The position numbers and the translations under genes are program-made. Positions 8,508 to 17,942 of a stretch of 64,000 nt of DNA are shown piece by piece. Origin of the DNA: Burkholderiaceae bacterium (GTDB lineage: Bacteria > Pseudomonadota > Gammaproteobacteria > Burkholderiales > Burkholderiaceae_C). The notes below the pieces were generated by a model. It did no database searches, was not told the DNA's origin, and was given only the letters and a program-made list of their open reading frames with translations. How positions within the stretch are numbered: the stretch's first letter is position 1; each line of letters starts with the position of its first letter. The stretch spans positions 1,488,001 to 1,552,000 of the forward strand of contig JAHCKM010000001.1 in assembly GCA_026125795.1 (NCBI GenBank), written 5' to 3'.

Positions 8508-10784
8508 TCAGGGCTTGATCCGCCATACGCGCAGCACGGCCGCGCAGCGGCGGATCGTGCGCAGCGCGTCGGCCAGGTGCAGCCGGTCGCGCACGGTGAT
8601 CAGCAGCCGCAGCTCGGTGGTTTCGGAAGCCCGGTCCTCGCCCATGTCGATGTGCGTGATGTCGGCCTGCGCGGCGCTGACCGCGCTGGCCACCTGCGCC
8701 AGCACGCCCTTGCCGTTGCGCACCAGCACCGTGACCGCGGTCTCGAAAGCACGGGTGGGCTCCTCGGCCCATTCCACGCCCATCCAACGCTCCGGGTCGC
8801 GCTCGGCCAGGCGCTTGGCCACGTGGCACTCGGCGGTGTGCACCAGCAGCGCCTCGCCGCGCCCGAGGTAGCCGACGATGGCGTCGCCGGGGATCGGGCG
8901 GCAGCAGGTGGCCAGTTGCAGCGAGGCGCCCTCGCTGCCGTCGACCACCACCAGGCCGTGCGACGGCACGGCGTCGTCGCGCGCGTAGCGGCCCAGCGTC
9001 AGCGTCACGGCGTCGGGGCGCGTGCCTTGTTCGGCCATCAGCTGCGACAGCCGCTTGGCGACGATCGACGCGATCTTCTTGCCGATGGCGATGTCGGTCA
9101 GCAACTCGCCCCGTGTGCGGTTGCCGCTCCAGCGGATCAACTGTTGCCACAAGGCGTTGCCGGCCGCATCCTCGTCGCCATAACCGGGCAACTGCAGGCC
9201 TTCGGCGCGCAGCGCCTGCGCCAGCAGCTTCTCGCCCAGCGCGCGCGACTCCTCCAGCTCCATCGTCTTCAGGTGATGGCGGATCTTGGAGCGCGCGCGG
9301 CCGGTGCGCACGAAATTGAGCCAGGCCGGGTTGGGCCGGGCGCCCGGCGCGGTGACGACCTCCACCACGTCGCCGGAGCGCAGCTCGGTGCGCAGCGCCA
9401 CCGGCTCGTTGTTTACGCGCGCGGCCACGGTGTGATCGCCGACGTCGGAGTGGATCGCGTAGGCAAAGTCCACCGGCGTGGCGCCGCGCGGCAACGACAG
9501 GATCTTGCTGCGCGGCGTGAACACGTAGACCGCGTCGGGCACGAGGTCGATCTTGACGTGCTCGAGGAACTCGGCGGCATCGCGCGTCTCGTCCTGGATG
9601 TCGAGCAGCGACTGCAGCCACATCGTGCCGAGCCGCTGCGCCTCGTCGGTGTCCTTGTCCTTGGTCTTGTAGAGCCAGTGCGCCGCGATGCCCGCCTCGG
9701 CCACCGCGTGCATCGGGCCGGTGCGGATCTGGAATTCCACCGATGTGCCCAGCGGGCTCACCAGCGTGGTGTGCAGCGACTGGTAGCCGTTGAGCTTGGG
9801 GATCGCGATGTAGTCCTTGAAACGGCCCGGCACCGGCTTGTAGAGCTGATGCAGCACGCCGAGGGCGAGGTAACACTCGTTGAGTGTGCCGACGACGATG
9901 CGAAAGCCGAAGATGTCGCTCACCTGGGCGAAGCTGGTGTGCTTCTCGCGCATCTTGCGGTAGATGGAGAAGACCGTCTTCTCGCGGCCGCCCACCTGCA
10001 CCTTGATCTTGGCGCTGGCGAACGCGCGCAGCACCTCCTGCTCGACGCGTTCAACGATGTCGCGTCGGTGCCCGCGCGCACGCTGCAGCGCTTTTTCCAG
10101 CGCCGCGTGTCGCCACGGATGCAGACAGGCGAACGACAGCTCCTGCAGCTCGCGAAACGTCTGATTCAGGCCGAGCCGATGCGCGATCGGCGCGTAGATC
10201 TCCAGCGTTTCGCGCGCCATGCGCTGGCGACGCTCCGGCGCGATGGCCTGCACGGTGCGCATGTTGTGCAGCCGGTCGGCCAGCTTGATCAGGATGACGC
10301 GCACGTCGCGCGCCATCGCCAGCAGCATCTTGCGAAACGACTCGGCCTGACCCTCTTCGCGGGTCGAGAACTGCAGCTTGTCGAGTTTGGTGAGGCCGTC
10401 CACCAGGTCGGCCGTCGGCGCGCCGAAGCGCTCGATCAACTCCGGCTTGGTAATGCCGCAGTCTTCCATCGCGTCGTGCATCAGCGCGGCCATCACCGCC
10501 TGCGCATCGAGCCGCCAGTCGGCCACCAGGCCGGCCACCGCGATGGGATGCGTGATGTAGGGCTCGCCGCTGGCGCGGAACTGGCCCAGATGGGCCTCGT
10601 CGGCGAACTTGTAGGCCTCGCGGATCAGCTTGAGTTCGGGCTTGCCCAGGTAGGCCAGCTTGTCGAGCAACGCGGCGAACGACGCGGCCTGCGGTTTCGG
10701 CGCGGCCGGCGCGGCGGTCGTGACACGCTGAAACCCCTGCAGCGCGGACGGCAGCAGTTCGGCGGCGAACGAGCGAATGCCCAT
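8508..10784 (-). CDS. spoT: Bifunctional (p)ppGpp synthetase/hydrolase SpoT
   Basis: A 758-residue RelA/SpoT protein. The HD hydrolase domain has His79, His103-Asp104 (MHDAMED) and Asp170 (KLADRLHN), all intact. The synthetase domain at about 260-380 has RFKD at 321-324, the RxKD form typical of bifunctional enzymes rather than RelA (ExDD). TGS (about 430-490), helical and C-terminal ACT domains follow. The ATG at 10784 is chosen over an upstream frame because it begins the conserved N-terminus. It is the last gene of the yicC, gmk, rpoZ, spoT order on this strand, and a terminator lies between rpoZ and it. Confidence 0.95.
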   Translation of the reverse strand: MGIRSFAAELLPSALQGFQRVTTAAPAAPKPQAASFAALLDKLAYLGKPELKLIREAYKFADEAHLGQFRASGEPYITHPIAVAGLVADWRLDAQAVMAALMHDAMEDCGITKPELIERFGAPTADLVDGLTKLDKLQFSTREEGQAESFRKMLLAMARDVRVILIKLADRLHNMRTVQAIAPERRQRMARETLEIYAPIAHRLGLNQTFRELQELSFACLHPWRHAALEKALQRARGHRRDIVERVEQEVLRAFASAKIKVQVGGREKTVFSIYRKMREKHTSFAQVSDIFGFRIVVGTLNECYLALGVLHQLYKPVPGRFKDYIAIPKLNGYQSLHTTLVSPLGTSVEFQIRTGPMHAVAEAGIAAHWLYKTKDKDTDEAQRLGTMWLQSLLDIQDETRDAAEFLEHVKIDLVPDAVYVFTPRSKILSLPRGATPVDFAYAIHSDVGDHTVAARVNNEPVALRTELRSGDVVEVVTAPGARPNPAWLNFVRTGRARSKIRHHLKTMELEESRALGEKLLAQALRAEGLQLPGYGDEDAAGNALWQQLIRWSGNRTRGELLTDIAIGKKIASIVAKRLSQLMAEQGTRPDAVTLTLGRYARDDAVPSHGLVVVDGSEGASLQLATCCRPIPGDAIVGYLGRGEALLVHTAECHVAKRLAERDPERWMGVEWAEEPTRAFETAVTVLVRNGKGVLAQVASAVSAAQADITHIDMGEDRASETTELRLLITVRDRLHLADALRTIRRCAAVLRVWRIKP

Positions 10785-10840
10785 GAGGCCCACTTTAGCG
10801 CGGAAGCGCGTGCCGGGCGCCGCAACGGGCCATCGCTGAA

Positions 10841-10868
10841 ACGACAAAGGGCGCCCGAAGGCGCCCTT
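10841..10868 (-). terminator. Rho-independent terminator after rpoZ
   Basis: On the minus strand, 18 bases past the rpoZ stop, a perfect 9-bp stem (AAGGGCGCC with GGCGCCCTT, 10847-10868) closes a TTCG tetraloop. It is followed by a T-rich run, TTTGTCGTTT. It sits upstream of the spoT start, so part of the gmk-rpoZ transcripts should stop here. Confidence 0.8.
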
Positions 10869-10886
10869 GGATCCGTGCCGATGCGC

Positions 10887-11090
10887 TCAGATCGGCACGC
10901 GACGCAGCATCTCGACGCCGACTTCGCCGGCGGCGATCTCGCGCAGCGCGGTCACGCCGGGCTTGTTCTTGCTGTCGATCTTGGGCGCATGACCCTGGCT
11001 CAGCATGCGCGCGCGGTAGGTCGCGGCCAGCACGAGCTGGAAACGATTGGGTACTTTTTGCAGGCAGTCTTCGACGGTGATGCGGGCCAT
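10887..11090 (-). CDS. rpoZ: DNA-directed RNA polymerase subunit omega
   Basis: A 67-residue omega subunit starting MARITVEDC and containing [16 protein letters not shown], the conserved helix that clamps the beta' subunit. Omega assists assembly of RNA polymerase and forms part of a ppGpp-binding site, which fits its place beside spoT. It lies 31 bases downstream of gmk on the same strand. Length and sequence match the family, and a clear terminator follows. Confidence 0.96.
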   Translation of the reverse strand: MARITVEDCLQKVPNRFQLVLAATYRARMLSQGHAPKIDSKNKPGVTALREIAAGEVGVEMLRRVPI

Positions 11091-11121
11091 GAACGATTCC
11101 TTCTCGGGTCGGACCGGCTGC

Positions 11122-11763
11122 CTAGAGCAGGTCGAGCGCTTTGAACACCTGGGACTTGTTGCGCCGCTGGGCGGCGAACCTCAGACGCTGCGAATGCACG
11201 ACCGTTTTCAGATCGAACAGCGCGGTCTCGAACAAGGCGTTGATTATAACGAAGTCGAAATCGCGGGCATGCGCCACCTCGATGCGGGCGTTGGCCATTC
11301 GCGTCTCGATCACCGGCGGGGCGTCCTCGCCGCGGCGCTGCAGGCGCTGGCGCAGCTCGTCCCAGCTCGGCGGCAGGATGAAGATCAGCACCGCGTGCGC
11401 GAACAGCTTCTTGATCTGCAGAGCACCCTGCCAGTCGATCTCGAGCACCACATCCTCGCCTGCGCCCAGGCGCGACTCGATGGCCTTGCGCGACGTGCCG
11501 TACAGGTGCCCATGCACCTCGGCCCACTCGAAGAACTCGCCGCCCTCGACCATTGCCCGAAAACGCGGCTCGTCGACGAACCAGTACTCGCGACCGTCCT
11601 GCTCCTGCCCACGCGGTGCGCGTGTGGTGTGCGACACCGACAGGGTGAGGTGCGAATCGAGCTCGAGCAGCGCGTTGACCAGGCTCGACTTGCCGGTGCC
11701 GCTCGGGGCGGCCACGACGAACAGATTGCCGGGCGTTTCGATCGGGGCGGGCGCTGCCTTCAT
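11122..11763 (-). CDS. gmk: Guanylate kinase
   Basis: A 213-residue P-loop kinase that converts GMP and ATP to GDP and ADP. The P-loop APSGTGKS is at residues 19-26. The GMP-binding segments [19 protein letters not shown] and [17 protein letters not shown] and the lid region RLQRRGED are present. The ATG at 11763 is chosen because it starts 20 residues before the P-loop, as in relatives; the frame runs further upstream without conserved sequence. It precedes rpoZ on the same strand. In many proteobacteria yicC lies directly before it, but here a histidine kinase gene intervenes. Confidence 0.95.
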   Translation of the reverse strand: MKAAPAPIETPGNLFVVAAPSGTGKSSLVNALLELDSHLTLSVSHTTRAPRGQEQDGREYWFVDEPRFRAMVEGGEFFEWAEVHGHLYGTSRKAIESRLGAGEDVVLEIDWQGALQIKKLFAHAVLIFILPPSWDELRQRLQRRGEDAPPVIETRMANARIEVAHARDFDFVIINALFETALFDLKTVVHSQRLRFAAQRRNKSQVFKALDLL

Positions 11764-11844
11764 GCCTTGCCAGTGTAGGTCGGGTGCGCCGGCCGGGGCC
11801 CGCGCCGCGCCGTGCGTGCGTGACATGCCCCTCGGAAGGGTGCG

Positions 11845-14829
11845 TCAGAACACCGTGTGCCGGATCTCCAGCTGTTGATCCACCGCGCGCAGCAAGGCGC
11901 GCAGATTGAGCGGCTTGGCCAGAAACTCCGACGCACCGCCGGTGAGCGCGGCATCGACACGGTCATCGGATGCGTCGGCCGACACCACGATCACCGGCAC
12001 ACGCGACAGTCGCGGGTCCTCGCGGATCAGCTGCAGCACCTGCAGGCCATCGATGTCGGGCAACCCGATGTCGAGCAGGATCAGGTGCGGCGGCCGGGCC
12101 CTCGCGGCGGCCAGCCCGTCGCGGCCGTTGCCCACCACGGTCAGCTCGATCTGCGGGCGGTTTGCCAACATGCCGCGCATCAGCTCGGCGTTGGTGTCGT
12201 TGTCTTCGATGTACAGCACGCGCCGGCCCGAATAGAGCTCATCGTCCACCTCCGCGGGCAACGTGTCGGCTTGTGCGCCTTTGCGTGGTGCCGGCAGCGT
12301 GAGCGTGAACACCGAGCCTTTGCCGGGCTGGCTGTGCACCTGCAGCGAGCCGCCCATCAACTCGGCCAGGCGCTTGGCGATCACCAGCCCGATGCCGGTG
12401 CCTTCGACACCGAGGCGCTCGCGGCCGAGGCGGTTGAACGGCTGGAACAGGCGCTCGATCTGTTCGGCCGTCATGCCCAGCCCGGTGTCGGCCACCTCGA
12501 TCTCCACGCGCGGACCGTCGAGCGCACGGCTGCACACCAGCACGTGACCGCCCTCGCGGTTGTACTTGACGGCGTTGGACAGCAGGTTGATCAGCACCTG
12601 GCGCACACGCACCGCATCGCCGCGCACCTGGGGCGCCGAATCGGACAGATCGCGCACGATGGTGACGTGGCGGCGCTGGGCCGCCTCCTCGACCATGGCG
12701 ACCGACGCTTCGATCGCCTCGCGCAGGTCGATGCGCTGGTCGTGCAGCGCCAGCGTGCCGGCCTCCACGCGCGACAGGTCGAGCACGTCGTTGATCATGG
12801 CCAACAAGTGCCATCCCGCCTGCTGGATGCGCGTGAGCCATTCGCGCCACGACGGCTGCAGCTGCGCGCCGGCATGGTTGTCCAGCAGCTGGGCAAATCC
12901 GAGGATCGCGTTGAGCGGCGTGCGCAGCTCGTGGCCCATGCGTGCGACGAACTCGCTCTTGGCGCGGTTGGCCGCCTCGGCCCGTTCGCTCTCGCGTTCC
13001 AGTTCACGCAACCGGATCGTCTCGCTCAGGTCCTGCACCGTGCCGACTGCATGCACCTCGCGCCCGTCGGCGTCGCGCACGGTGCGCACGCTGACGCTCA
13101 CCGGCACGATACGCCCGCTGCGGTGGCGGTAGTGCAGCTGGCCCGCGGCGGCGCGCTCCGCGGCGGTGGCATCGTGCCCAGGGTCCGCGACTGCAGCCAG
13201 CTGCGACACGTTCATCAGGCGCAGCTCGTCGAGCGTGTAGCCGGTCATCCGGCAATACGCCGGGTTGGCGTTGAGGATGCGGCCATCGGGAGCGGTCTGC
13301 ACCAGCCCCGCGCTCACGGTGTCGAAGATGCTGCGCAGCTCGTGTTCGTTGATCGCTGCCGCGCGCTCGGCATGGCGGCGTTCGCGCGCCTCGCGTTGCG
13401 CCACGCCGGTCATCGTCAACAGCAGGGCCGCCAGCAGTGCGCCGCCGACCAGTCCCGGCCCGGACACCAGCCAGACCTTCCAATGGCCGCCGTCGCGCAT
13501 CGCGTCGATCAGCGGCCGTTCCAGCCGCAGCAGCCAGCGCCGCCCGCCGAATTCGATCGATTCGGCACGGCGCAGCAAGCTGTCTGCGGCGTCCGAAGTG
13601 TCGCAGCCGGGCGGCCCAAACAGCCGTCGCAATGCAGCGTCGCCTTCGACGTCGATGGCGCACACGGTCAGGTCATCACGCGGACGTCCGGCATCGGAGG
13701 CGAACAGGCTTTCGAGATCGATCACCGCGCCCACGAGGCCGCCGACGTTGCCGTCGCCCAGGCGCAGCGGCCGCCAGATCGACAGGCGCACCACGCTTTC
13801 TTCCGCGCCAGGCGGGCGATAGGCGGGGCTCGCACGCTCCGGTCCACCGCCCAGAGCGCGCAGCAGCGTGGGCCTCAGCTCGGGCACCGACAGCAGGTTG
13901 AGGCCGGACCGGTGCGCCACGGGTGCATCGGAGCCTGACGTCGCGCGGTGACGCAACACCACCGCATCGATCCCCGCGCGGTCGACCCGATCGAACCAGG
14001 TCAGTTCGCGTATTCCGGCCACGTTGAGCCACGGCATTGCCAGCGCCTGAAACTGCTCGGTGCTGACGCGACCTTCTGCAATCAGCATCGCGCCGTGCAG
14101 AGCGCCGATGCCATCGGCGACGCCGCGCAAGCGCAGCTGGATCGTGGCGGCGCGCGCATGCGCCTCCTCGTCGAAGGTCTCACGGGCGTGCCCGAGATCC
14201 CAGCGTGCCAACACGACCGAAGCCGCGGTCAAGGCCAGCACGCTCATCACCAGTGAAAGGCCGACCTGGGCGCGTCTTGCACGCCAATGGGCGCGTGGGT
14301 GTGCACACAGCGTCCAGACGATGGGCGCACACAACACGATGCCGCCGGCCGCGGCGCCGGTCTGCAGCAGCAGCGTCAGGCCGGCGGCCTGCAGCGTGAC
14401 GCCGCCTGCAGCGGCCGCCCCGGCGGCCGGCAACGCACCGGCGACTCCGGCCAGCAGCGTGGGACGCAGCAGGTCGCGGAAAAAATCACGCGTGGACTCC
14501 AGCAGCAGACGTCCTTCGCGATGGCGTCGGTGCAGCAGCCATGTGCCCACGGCCGCGTGCAGGCCGGTGGCGGCGATGGCAGCGCCATCTCGCAAATCGA
14601 ATCCGAATCCGGCACCGGCCCAGGCACCCAGCAGCAATGCCGGCCACACCCTCCAGCCCCATGCCGCGGCGGCAGCCAACACGAGACCGGCGGCCGGCGC
14701 GATGGCCGCCATCGCGCCGACCGGCGATGCAAATTGCGGAGTCACGCGCACCAGCAGCGCTGTTGCGAGGGCCAGCAAGACCTGCAGCAAAGCGCGGCGC
14801 AGCGAAAGAGGCAGACGAGCGCTTGGCAT
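11845..14829 (-). CDS. Hybrid sensor histidine kinase: MASE1, CHASE, PAS, HisKA, HATPase, REC
   Basis: A 994-residue membrane-bound hybrid kinase. Residues 15-200 hold several hydrophobic helices of MASE1 type. About 210-445 form a CHASE-like sensor, closed by another transmembrane helix near 455-475. A PAS domain covers about 500-610 (SAGLVQTAPDGRILNAN). The phosphoacceptor His633 is in GHELRTPLNAILGF. The ATPase domain follows with DTGLGM and GTGIGLVIAKRL. The C-terminal receiver has Asp920 in LLDIGLPDIDG. No output domain is fused or adjacent, so the phosphorelay partner is unknown. It splits the usual yicC-gmk neighbourhood. Confidence 0.87.
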   Translation of the reverse strand: MPSARLPLSLRRALLQVLLALATALLVRVTPQFASPVGAMAAIAPAAGLVLAAAAAWGWRVWPALLLGAWAGAGFGFDLRDGAAIAATGLHAAVGTWLLHRRHREGRLLLESTRDFFRDLLRPTLLAGVAGALPAAGAAAAGGVTLQAAGLTLLLQTGAAAGGIVLCAPIVWTLCAHPRAHWRARRAQVGLSLVMSVLALTAASVVLARWDLGHARETFDEEAHARAATIQLRLRGVADGIGALHGAMLIAEGRVSTEQFQALAMPWLNVAGIRELTWFDRVDRAGIDAVVLRHRATSGSDAPVAHRSGLNLLSVPELRPTLLRALGGGPERASPAYRPPGAEESVVRLSIWRPLRLGDGNVGGLVGAVIDLESLFASDAGRPRDDLTVCAIDVEGDAALRRLFGPPGCDTSDAADSLLRRAESIEFGGRRWLLRLERPLIDAMRDGGHWKVWLVSGPGLVGGALLAALLLTMTGVAQREARERRHAERAAAINEHELRSIFDTVSAGLVQTAPDGRILNANPAYCRMTGYTLDELRLMNVSQLAAVADPGHDATAAERAAAGQLHYRHRSGRIVPVSVSVRTVRDADGREVHAVGTVQDLSETIRLRELERESERAEAANRAKSEFVARMGHELRTPLNAILGFAQLLDNHAGAQLQPSWREWLTRIQQAGWHLLAMINDVLDLSRVEAGTLALHDQRIDLREAIEASVAMVEEAAQRRHVTIVRDLSDSAPQVRGDAVRVRQVLINLLSNAVKYNREGGHVLVCSRALDGPRVEIEVADTGLGMTAEQIERLFQPFNRLGRERLGVEGTGIGLVIAKRLAELMGGSLQVHSQPGKGSVFTLTLPAPRKGAQADTLPAEVDDELYSGRRVLYIEDNDTNAELMRGMLANRPQIELTVVGNGRDGLAAARARPPHLILLDIGLPDIDGLQVLQLIREDPRLSRVPVIVVSADASDDRVDAALTGGASEFLAKPLNLRALLRAVDQQLEIRHTVF

Positions 14830-15014
14830 GGCCGGTGAAGAGCAGCCGATGTTAGGGTGCCCGCCGCGCGTGCGCTCGCACTTTCGCGTGCGCAGCCGCG
14901 CCAAACGCACACACCCGAGGGTCGCATGCGCTCCGGCTTGCGCCAGCGCAAACGGTTCAGCCGAGGCCGAAGGGTCGGGGCGGCACGGCAGCGCCTGGGC
15001 GCCGCACTGTGGCG

Positions 15015-15917
15015 TCACTCGATGTTCTGCACCTGCTCGCGCAGCTGCTCGATCAACACCTTCATGTCAACCGCGATGTTGGTCAGCTCCAGCGTCGCCG
15101 ACTTCGAGCCGAGCGTGTTGGCTTCGCGGTGCAGTTCCTGGATCAGGAAGTCGAGCCGCTTGCCGATCTCGCCGCCGGCGGCGAGCAAACGTTGAATCTC
15201 GTCGAGGTGCGATGCGAGTCGCGCCAATTCCTCGGCGACGTCGATGCGCAGCGCGAACGCAGCCGCCTCGCTGAGCGCGCGGTCTCGCGGCGACTCGGCA
15301 TCGGACCCGCCCGCCGTGGCGAGCGCCTCGTTCCAGCGCTCGATGAAGCGCTGCTGCTGCCGTTGCACCAGCGCCGGGACCAGCGGCTCGGCTTGCTGGG
15401 CGAGAGCGCGCAACTGCTGCACACGTTCATTCATTGCGTCGACCAGGCGGGCGCCTTCGCGCGCACGGGCCTCGCCAAGCGCCTGGGCGCTCTCGCGCGC
15501 GGCCCGCAACGCGACGCCGTGCAGGTCTTCATCGGCGGCGGCCGGCCGGCTCCATTGCAGCACTTCATGCACGCTCAAGCCGCGCGCCTGGGGCAGCCAG
15601 GCCTGCACGTTGGCTTCGAGCCGCGCCAGGCGGTTGAGGTGTTCCGGCGCCGGCAAAGCAAAGCCCGATTCGGCGTCGCGTTGCAGCACGACGCGCAATT
15701 CGACCTTGCCACGACGCACCTGCGCGGCCACCGCTTCGCGCAGCGCCGGCTCCAGGCTGCGCAACTCGTCGGGCAAGCGCAACGCGAGATCGAAGAAACG
15801 ACCGTTGACAGAACGCAGCTCCACGGTCACGGCGGTGCGTGAACTCGTGCTGTCTTGTGCGTGTGCCGCAGGGGCTGCCGTGGCGCTTGCGAAACCGGTC
15901 ATGCTGTAGACTGTCAT
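15015..15917 (-). CDS. yicC: YicC/YloC-family endoribonuclease
   Basis: A 300-residue protein of the YicC family, which in Escherichia coli and Bacillus subtilis acts as an endoribonuclease (RNase YicC/YloC). It begins MTVYSMTGFA, the family's conserved N-terminus. It contains ELRSVNGRFFDL and RGKVELRVVLQR and ends with the DUF1732 region: GEIGKRLDFLIQELHREANT and SKSATLELTNIAVDMKVLIE. The ATG at 15917 is preferred over a GTG two codons upstream. It diverges from the Ser/Thr kinase gene with only 29 bases between starts, so the two promoters must overlap. Confidence 0.93.
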   Translation of the reverse strand: MTVYSMTGFASATAAPAAHAQDSTSSRTAVTVELRSVNGRFFDLALRLPDELRSLEPALREAVAAQVRRGKVELRVVLQRDAESGFALPAPEHLNRLARLEANVQAWLPQARGLSVHEVLQWSRPAAADEDLHGVALRAARESAQALGEARAREGARLVDAMNERVQQLRALAQQAEPLVPALVQRQQQRFIERWNEALATAGGSDAESPRDRALSEAAAFALRIDVAEELARLASHLDEIQRLLAAGGEIGKRLDFLIQELHREANTLGSKSATLELTNIAVDMKVLIEQLREQVQNIE

Positions 15918-15946
15918 CGCCACTTCGCGCCACGAAAATTTCGATT

Positions 15947-16915
15947 ATGTCAAAGCCGAAACCAGCGCCGTTGCCGGCCGGCACTGTGGTGGGTGGCTAC
16001 CAGGTCGTCAAGAAGCTGGCAGCCGGTGGCTTCGGTGTCGTTTACCTCGCGGAGGACGACAGCCGCCATCTCGTGGCGATCAAGGAGTACCTGCCCGCGT
16101 CGCTCGCCGAGCGCTCGCCGGGTGAACTGACGCCGCGGGTCAAGCCCGAGAAGCAGCCGCTGTACCGCCTGGGCCTGAAGAGCTTCTTCGAAGAGGGTCG
16201 TTCGCTCGCGCAGATCAGCCACCCGAGCGTGGTGAGCGTGCTGAACTTCTTTCGCGAGAACGAAACCGTCTACATGGTGATGAACTACCTGCAGGGCGAC
16301 ACGCTGCAGGACTTCATCGTCACCGCGCGCGACCTCAAGCGCGACAAGGTGTTTCGCGAGTCGACCATCCGTTCGCTGTTCGACGAGATCCTGCGCGGCC
16401 TGCGCATCGTGCACCAGCACAAGATGCTGCACCTCGACATCAAGCCGGCCAACATCTTCATCACCAACGACAACAAGGCGGTGATGCTCGACTTCGGCGC
16501 CGCTCGCGAGGTGCTGAGCAAGGAAGGCAACTTCATCCGCCCGATGTACACGCCGGGCTTCGCGGCGCCGGAGATGTACCGCCGCGACGGCACGCTGGGG
16601 CCCTGGACCGACATCTACGCGATCGGCGCGTGCATCTACGCCTGCATGCAGGGCTATCCGCCCAACGACGCACCGCAGCGCATCGACAAGGACCGCCTGG
16701 CGCTGAGCCTCTCGCGCCTGCGCAACGTCTATTCCGACAACCTGATCGAAGTGACCGAATGGTGCATGTCGCTCGATCCGTTGTCGCGGCCGCAAAGCGT
16801 GTTCGCGCTGCAGAAGGAGCTGGCGCGCGAGACCGAGCGCCGCTACACCAAGCTCAGTTTCGGCGAGCGACTGAAGCTGCAGCTCGAGAACCTGAAGACC
16901 GGCGCAAAGCCTTGA
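15947..16915 (+). CDS. Cytoplasmic eukaryotic-like Ser/Thr protein kinase (non-RD type)
   Basis: A 322-residue kinase with no transmembrane segment or PASTA repeats. Visible features are the glycine loop AAGGFGVVYLA, Lys46 in VAIKEY, the catalytic loop HLDIKPAN (His162, Asp164, Lys166, Asn169), DFG at Asp182 and the APE-like AAPEMY. The catalytic loop has Leu where RD kinases have Arg, so it is a non-RD kinase and may not need activation-loop phosphorylation. The PP2C phosphatase gene starts 26 bases downstream and is the likely antagonist. A weak -10-like TAGACT lies at 15907-15912. Substrates are unknown. Confidence 0.9.
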   Translation: MSKPKPAPLPAGTVVGGYQVVKKLAAGGFGVVYLAEDDSRHLVAIKEYLPASLAERSPGELTPRVKPEKQPLYRLGLKSFFEEGRSLAQISHPSVVSVLNFFRENETVYMVMNYLQGDTLQDFIVTARDLKRDKVFRESTIRSLFDEILRGLRIVHQHKMLHLDIKPANIFITNDNKAVMLDFGAAREVLSKEGNFIRPMYTPGFAAPEMYRRDGTLGPWTDIYAIGACIYACMQGYPPNDAPQRIDKDRLALSLSRLRNVYSDNLIEVTEWCMSLDPLSRPQSVFALQKELARETERRYTKLSFGERLKLQLENLKTGAKP

Positions 16916-16941
16916 TCCCGCAACAACAACGATAGAGGGCC

Positions 16942-17859
16942 ATGCGATTCTCCGTCTACCAGGTGAGCCGCAAGGGCGGCCGCGACAAGAACGAAGACCG
17001 CATGGGTTACTGCTACACGCGCGATGCCGGTCTTTTCGCGCTGGCCGATGGCATGGGCGGCCATCCCGAAGGCGAGGTGGCCTCGCAACTGGCGCTGCAG
17101 ACGCTGGCCGCACTGTTTCAGCGCGATGCCAAGCCGATGCTGGCCGAGCCGCTGAAGTTCCTGCACGAGGCGATCATCGCGGGGCACCACCAACTGCTGC
17201 GCTACGCCACCGAGAAGGCGCTGATCGACACGCCGCGCACCACCGTGGTGGCGTGCCTGATGCAAGGCAACGCGGCGTACTGGGCGCACTGCGGCGACTC
17301 GCGCCTGTATTTCGTGCGTGGTGACAAGCTGATCGCTCGCACCCGCGACCATTCGTACTCGGAGCTGCAGGAAACGCTGTCGCAAGTGGTGCCGGTGGGC
17401 GAGCGCTTCAATCGCAACGTGCTGTTCACCTGTCTGGGTTCACCCGGCAAGCCGGTGGTCGACACCGCTGGCCCCTTGCTGCTGCAGCCGCACGATCGCG
17501 TGCTGCTGTGTTCCGATGGTCTGTGGGGCAGCGTGAGCGACGCGGTGATCACCGAGCACCTGGCGTCGCGCCCGATCTCCGACGCCGTGCCGGAGCTGGT
17601 GGAACTGGCGCTGCGCAACGGCGGTGCCAAGAGCGACAACGTGACCGTGCTCACCGCCGAGTGGGAGGCCGCCGAGGACGGCGACGGTGCCGCCGAGGTG
17701 TCGACGCAGGCGCTCGGAGAGGAGGTGTTCGCCTCCACGATCCAGGCCAGTCTGCTGAACGACAGCCCGGCAGTCGACGAGCTCGACGAGGCCGAGATCG
17801 AGCGCTCGATCCGCGAGATCAACGAAGCGATCAAACGCTCGTCGCAGAAAAAGAACTAA
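16942..17859 (+). CDS. PP2C-family Ser/Thr protein phosphatase
   Basis: A 305-residue metal-dependent phosphatase. The PP2C metal-binding motifs are intact: KNEDR (Glu18, Asp19), [11 protein letters not shown] (Asp36, Gly37), [18 protein letters not shown] and SDNVTVL. The last 50 residues are an acidic tail outside the catalytic fold. A good ribosome site (GAGGG) precedes the ATG. It forms a two-gene unit with the upstream kinase, and the pair is expected to set the phosphorylation state of shared targets in the cytoplasm. Confidence 0.93.
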   Translation: MRFSVYQVSRKGGRDKNEDRMGYCYTRDAGLFALADGMGGHPEGEVASQLALQTLAALFQRDAKPMLAEPLKFLHEAIIAGHHQLLRYATEKALIDTPRTTVVACLMQGNAAYWAHCGDSRLYFVRGDKLIARTRDHSYSELQETLSQVVPVGERFNRNVLFTCLGSPGKPVVDTAGPLLLQPHDRVLLCSDGLWGSVSDAVITEHLASRPISDAVPELVELALRNGGAKSDNVTVLTAEWEAAEDGDGAAEVSTQALGEEVFASTIQASLLNDSPAVDELDEAEIERSIREINEAIKRSSQKKN

Positions 17860-17942
17860 AGGCCCCCTTGCCTGCCGCGCCGCCTTCCGCAGAGGGAAGG
17901 GCGTCGCCCCGGTGGGAACCTGCGGCGGCTAGACTTCGTTTC

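Noticed and set aside
8445-11144. Long plus-strand open frame opposite spoT and rpoZ
   Set aside because: It is antisense to two well-conserved genes, and its composition is that of a shadow frame.
11857-13938. Long plus-strand open frame opposite the hybrid kinase
   Set aside because: Its length comes from GC bias. It has no motifs, and the minus-strand kinase domains are unambiguous.
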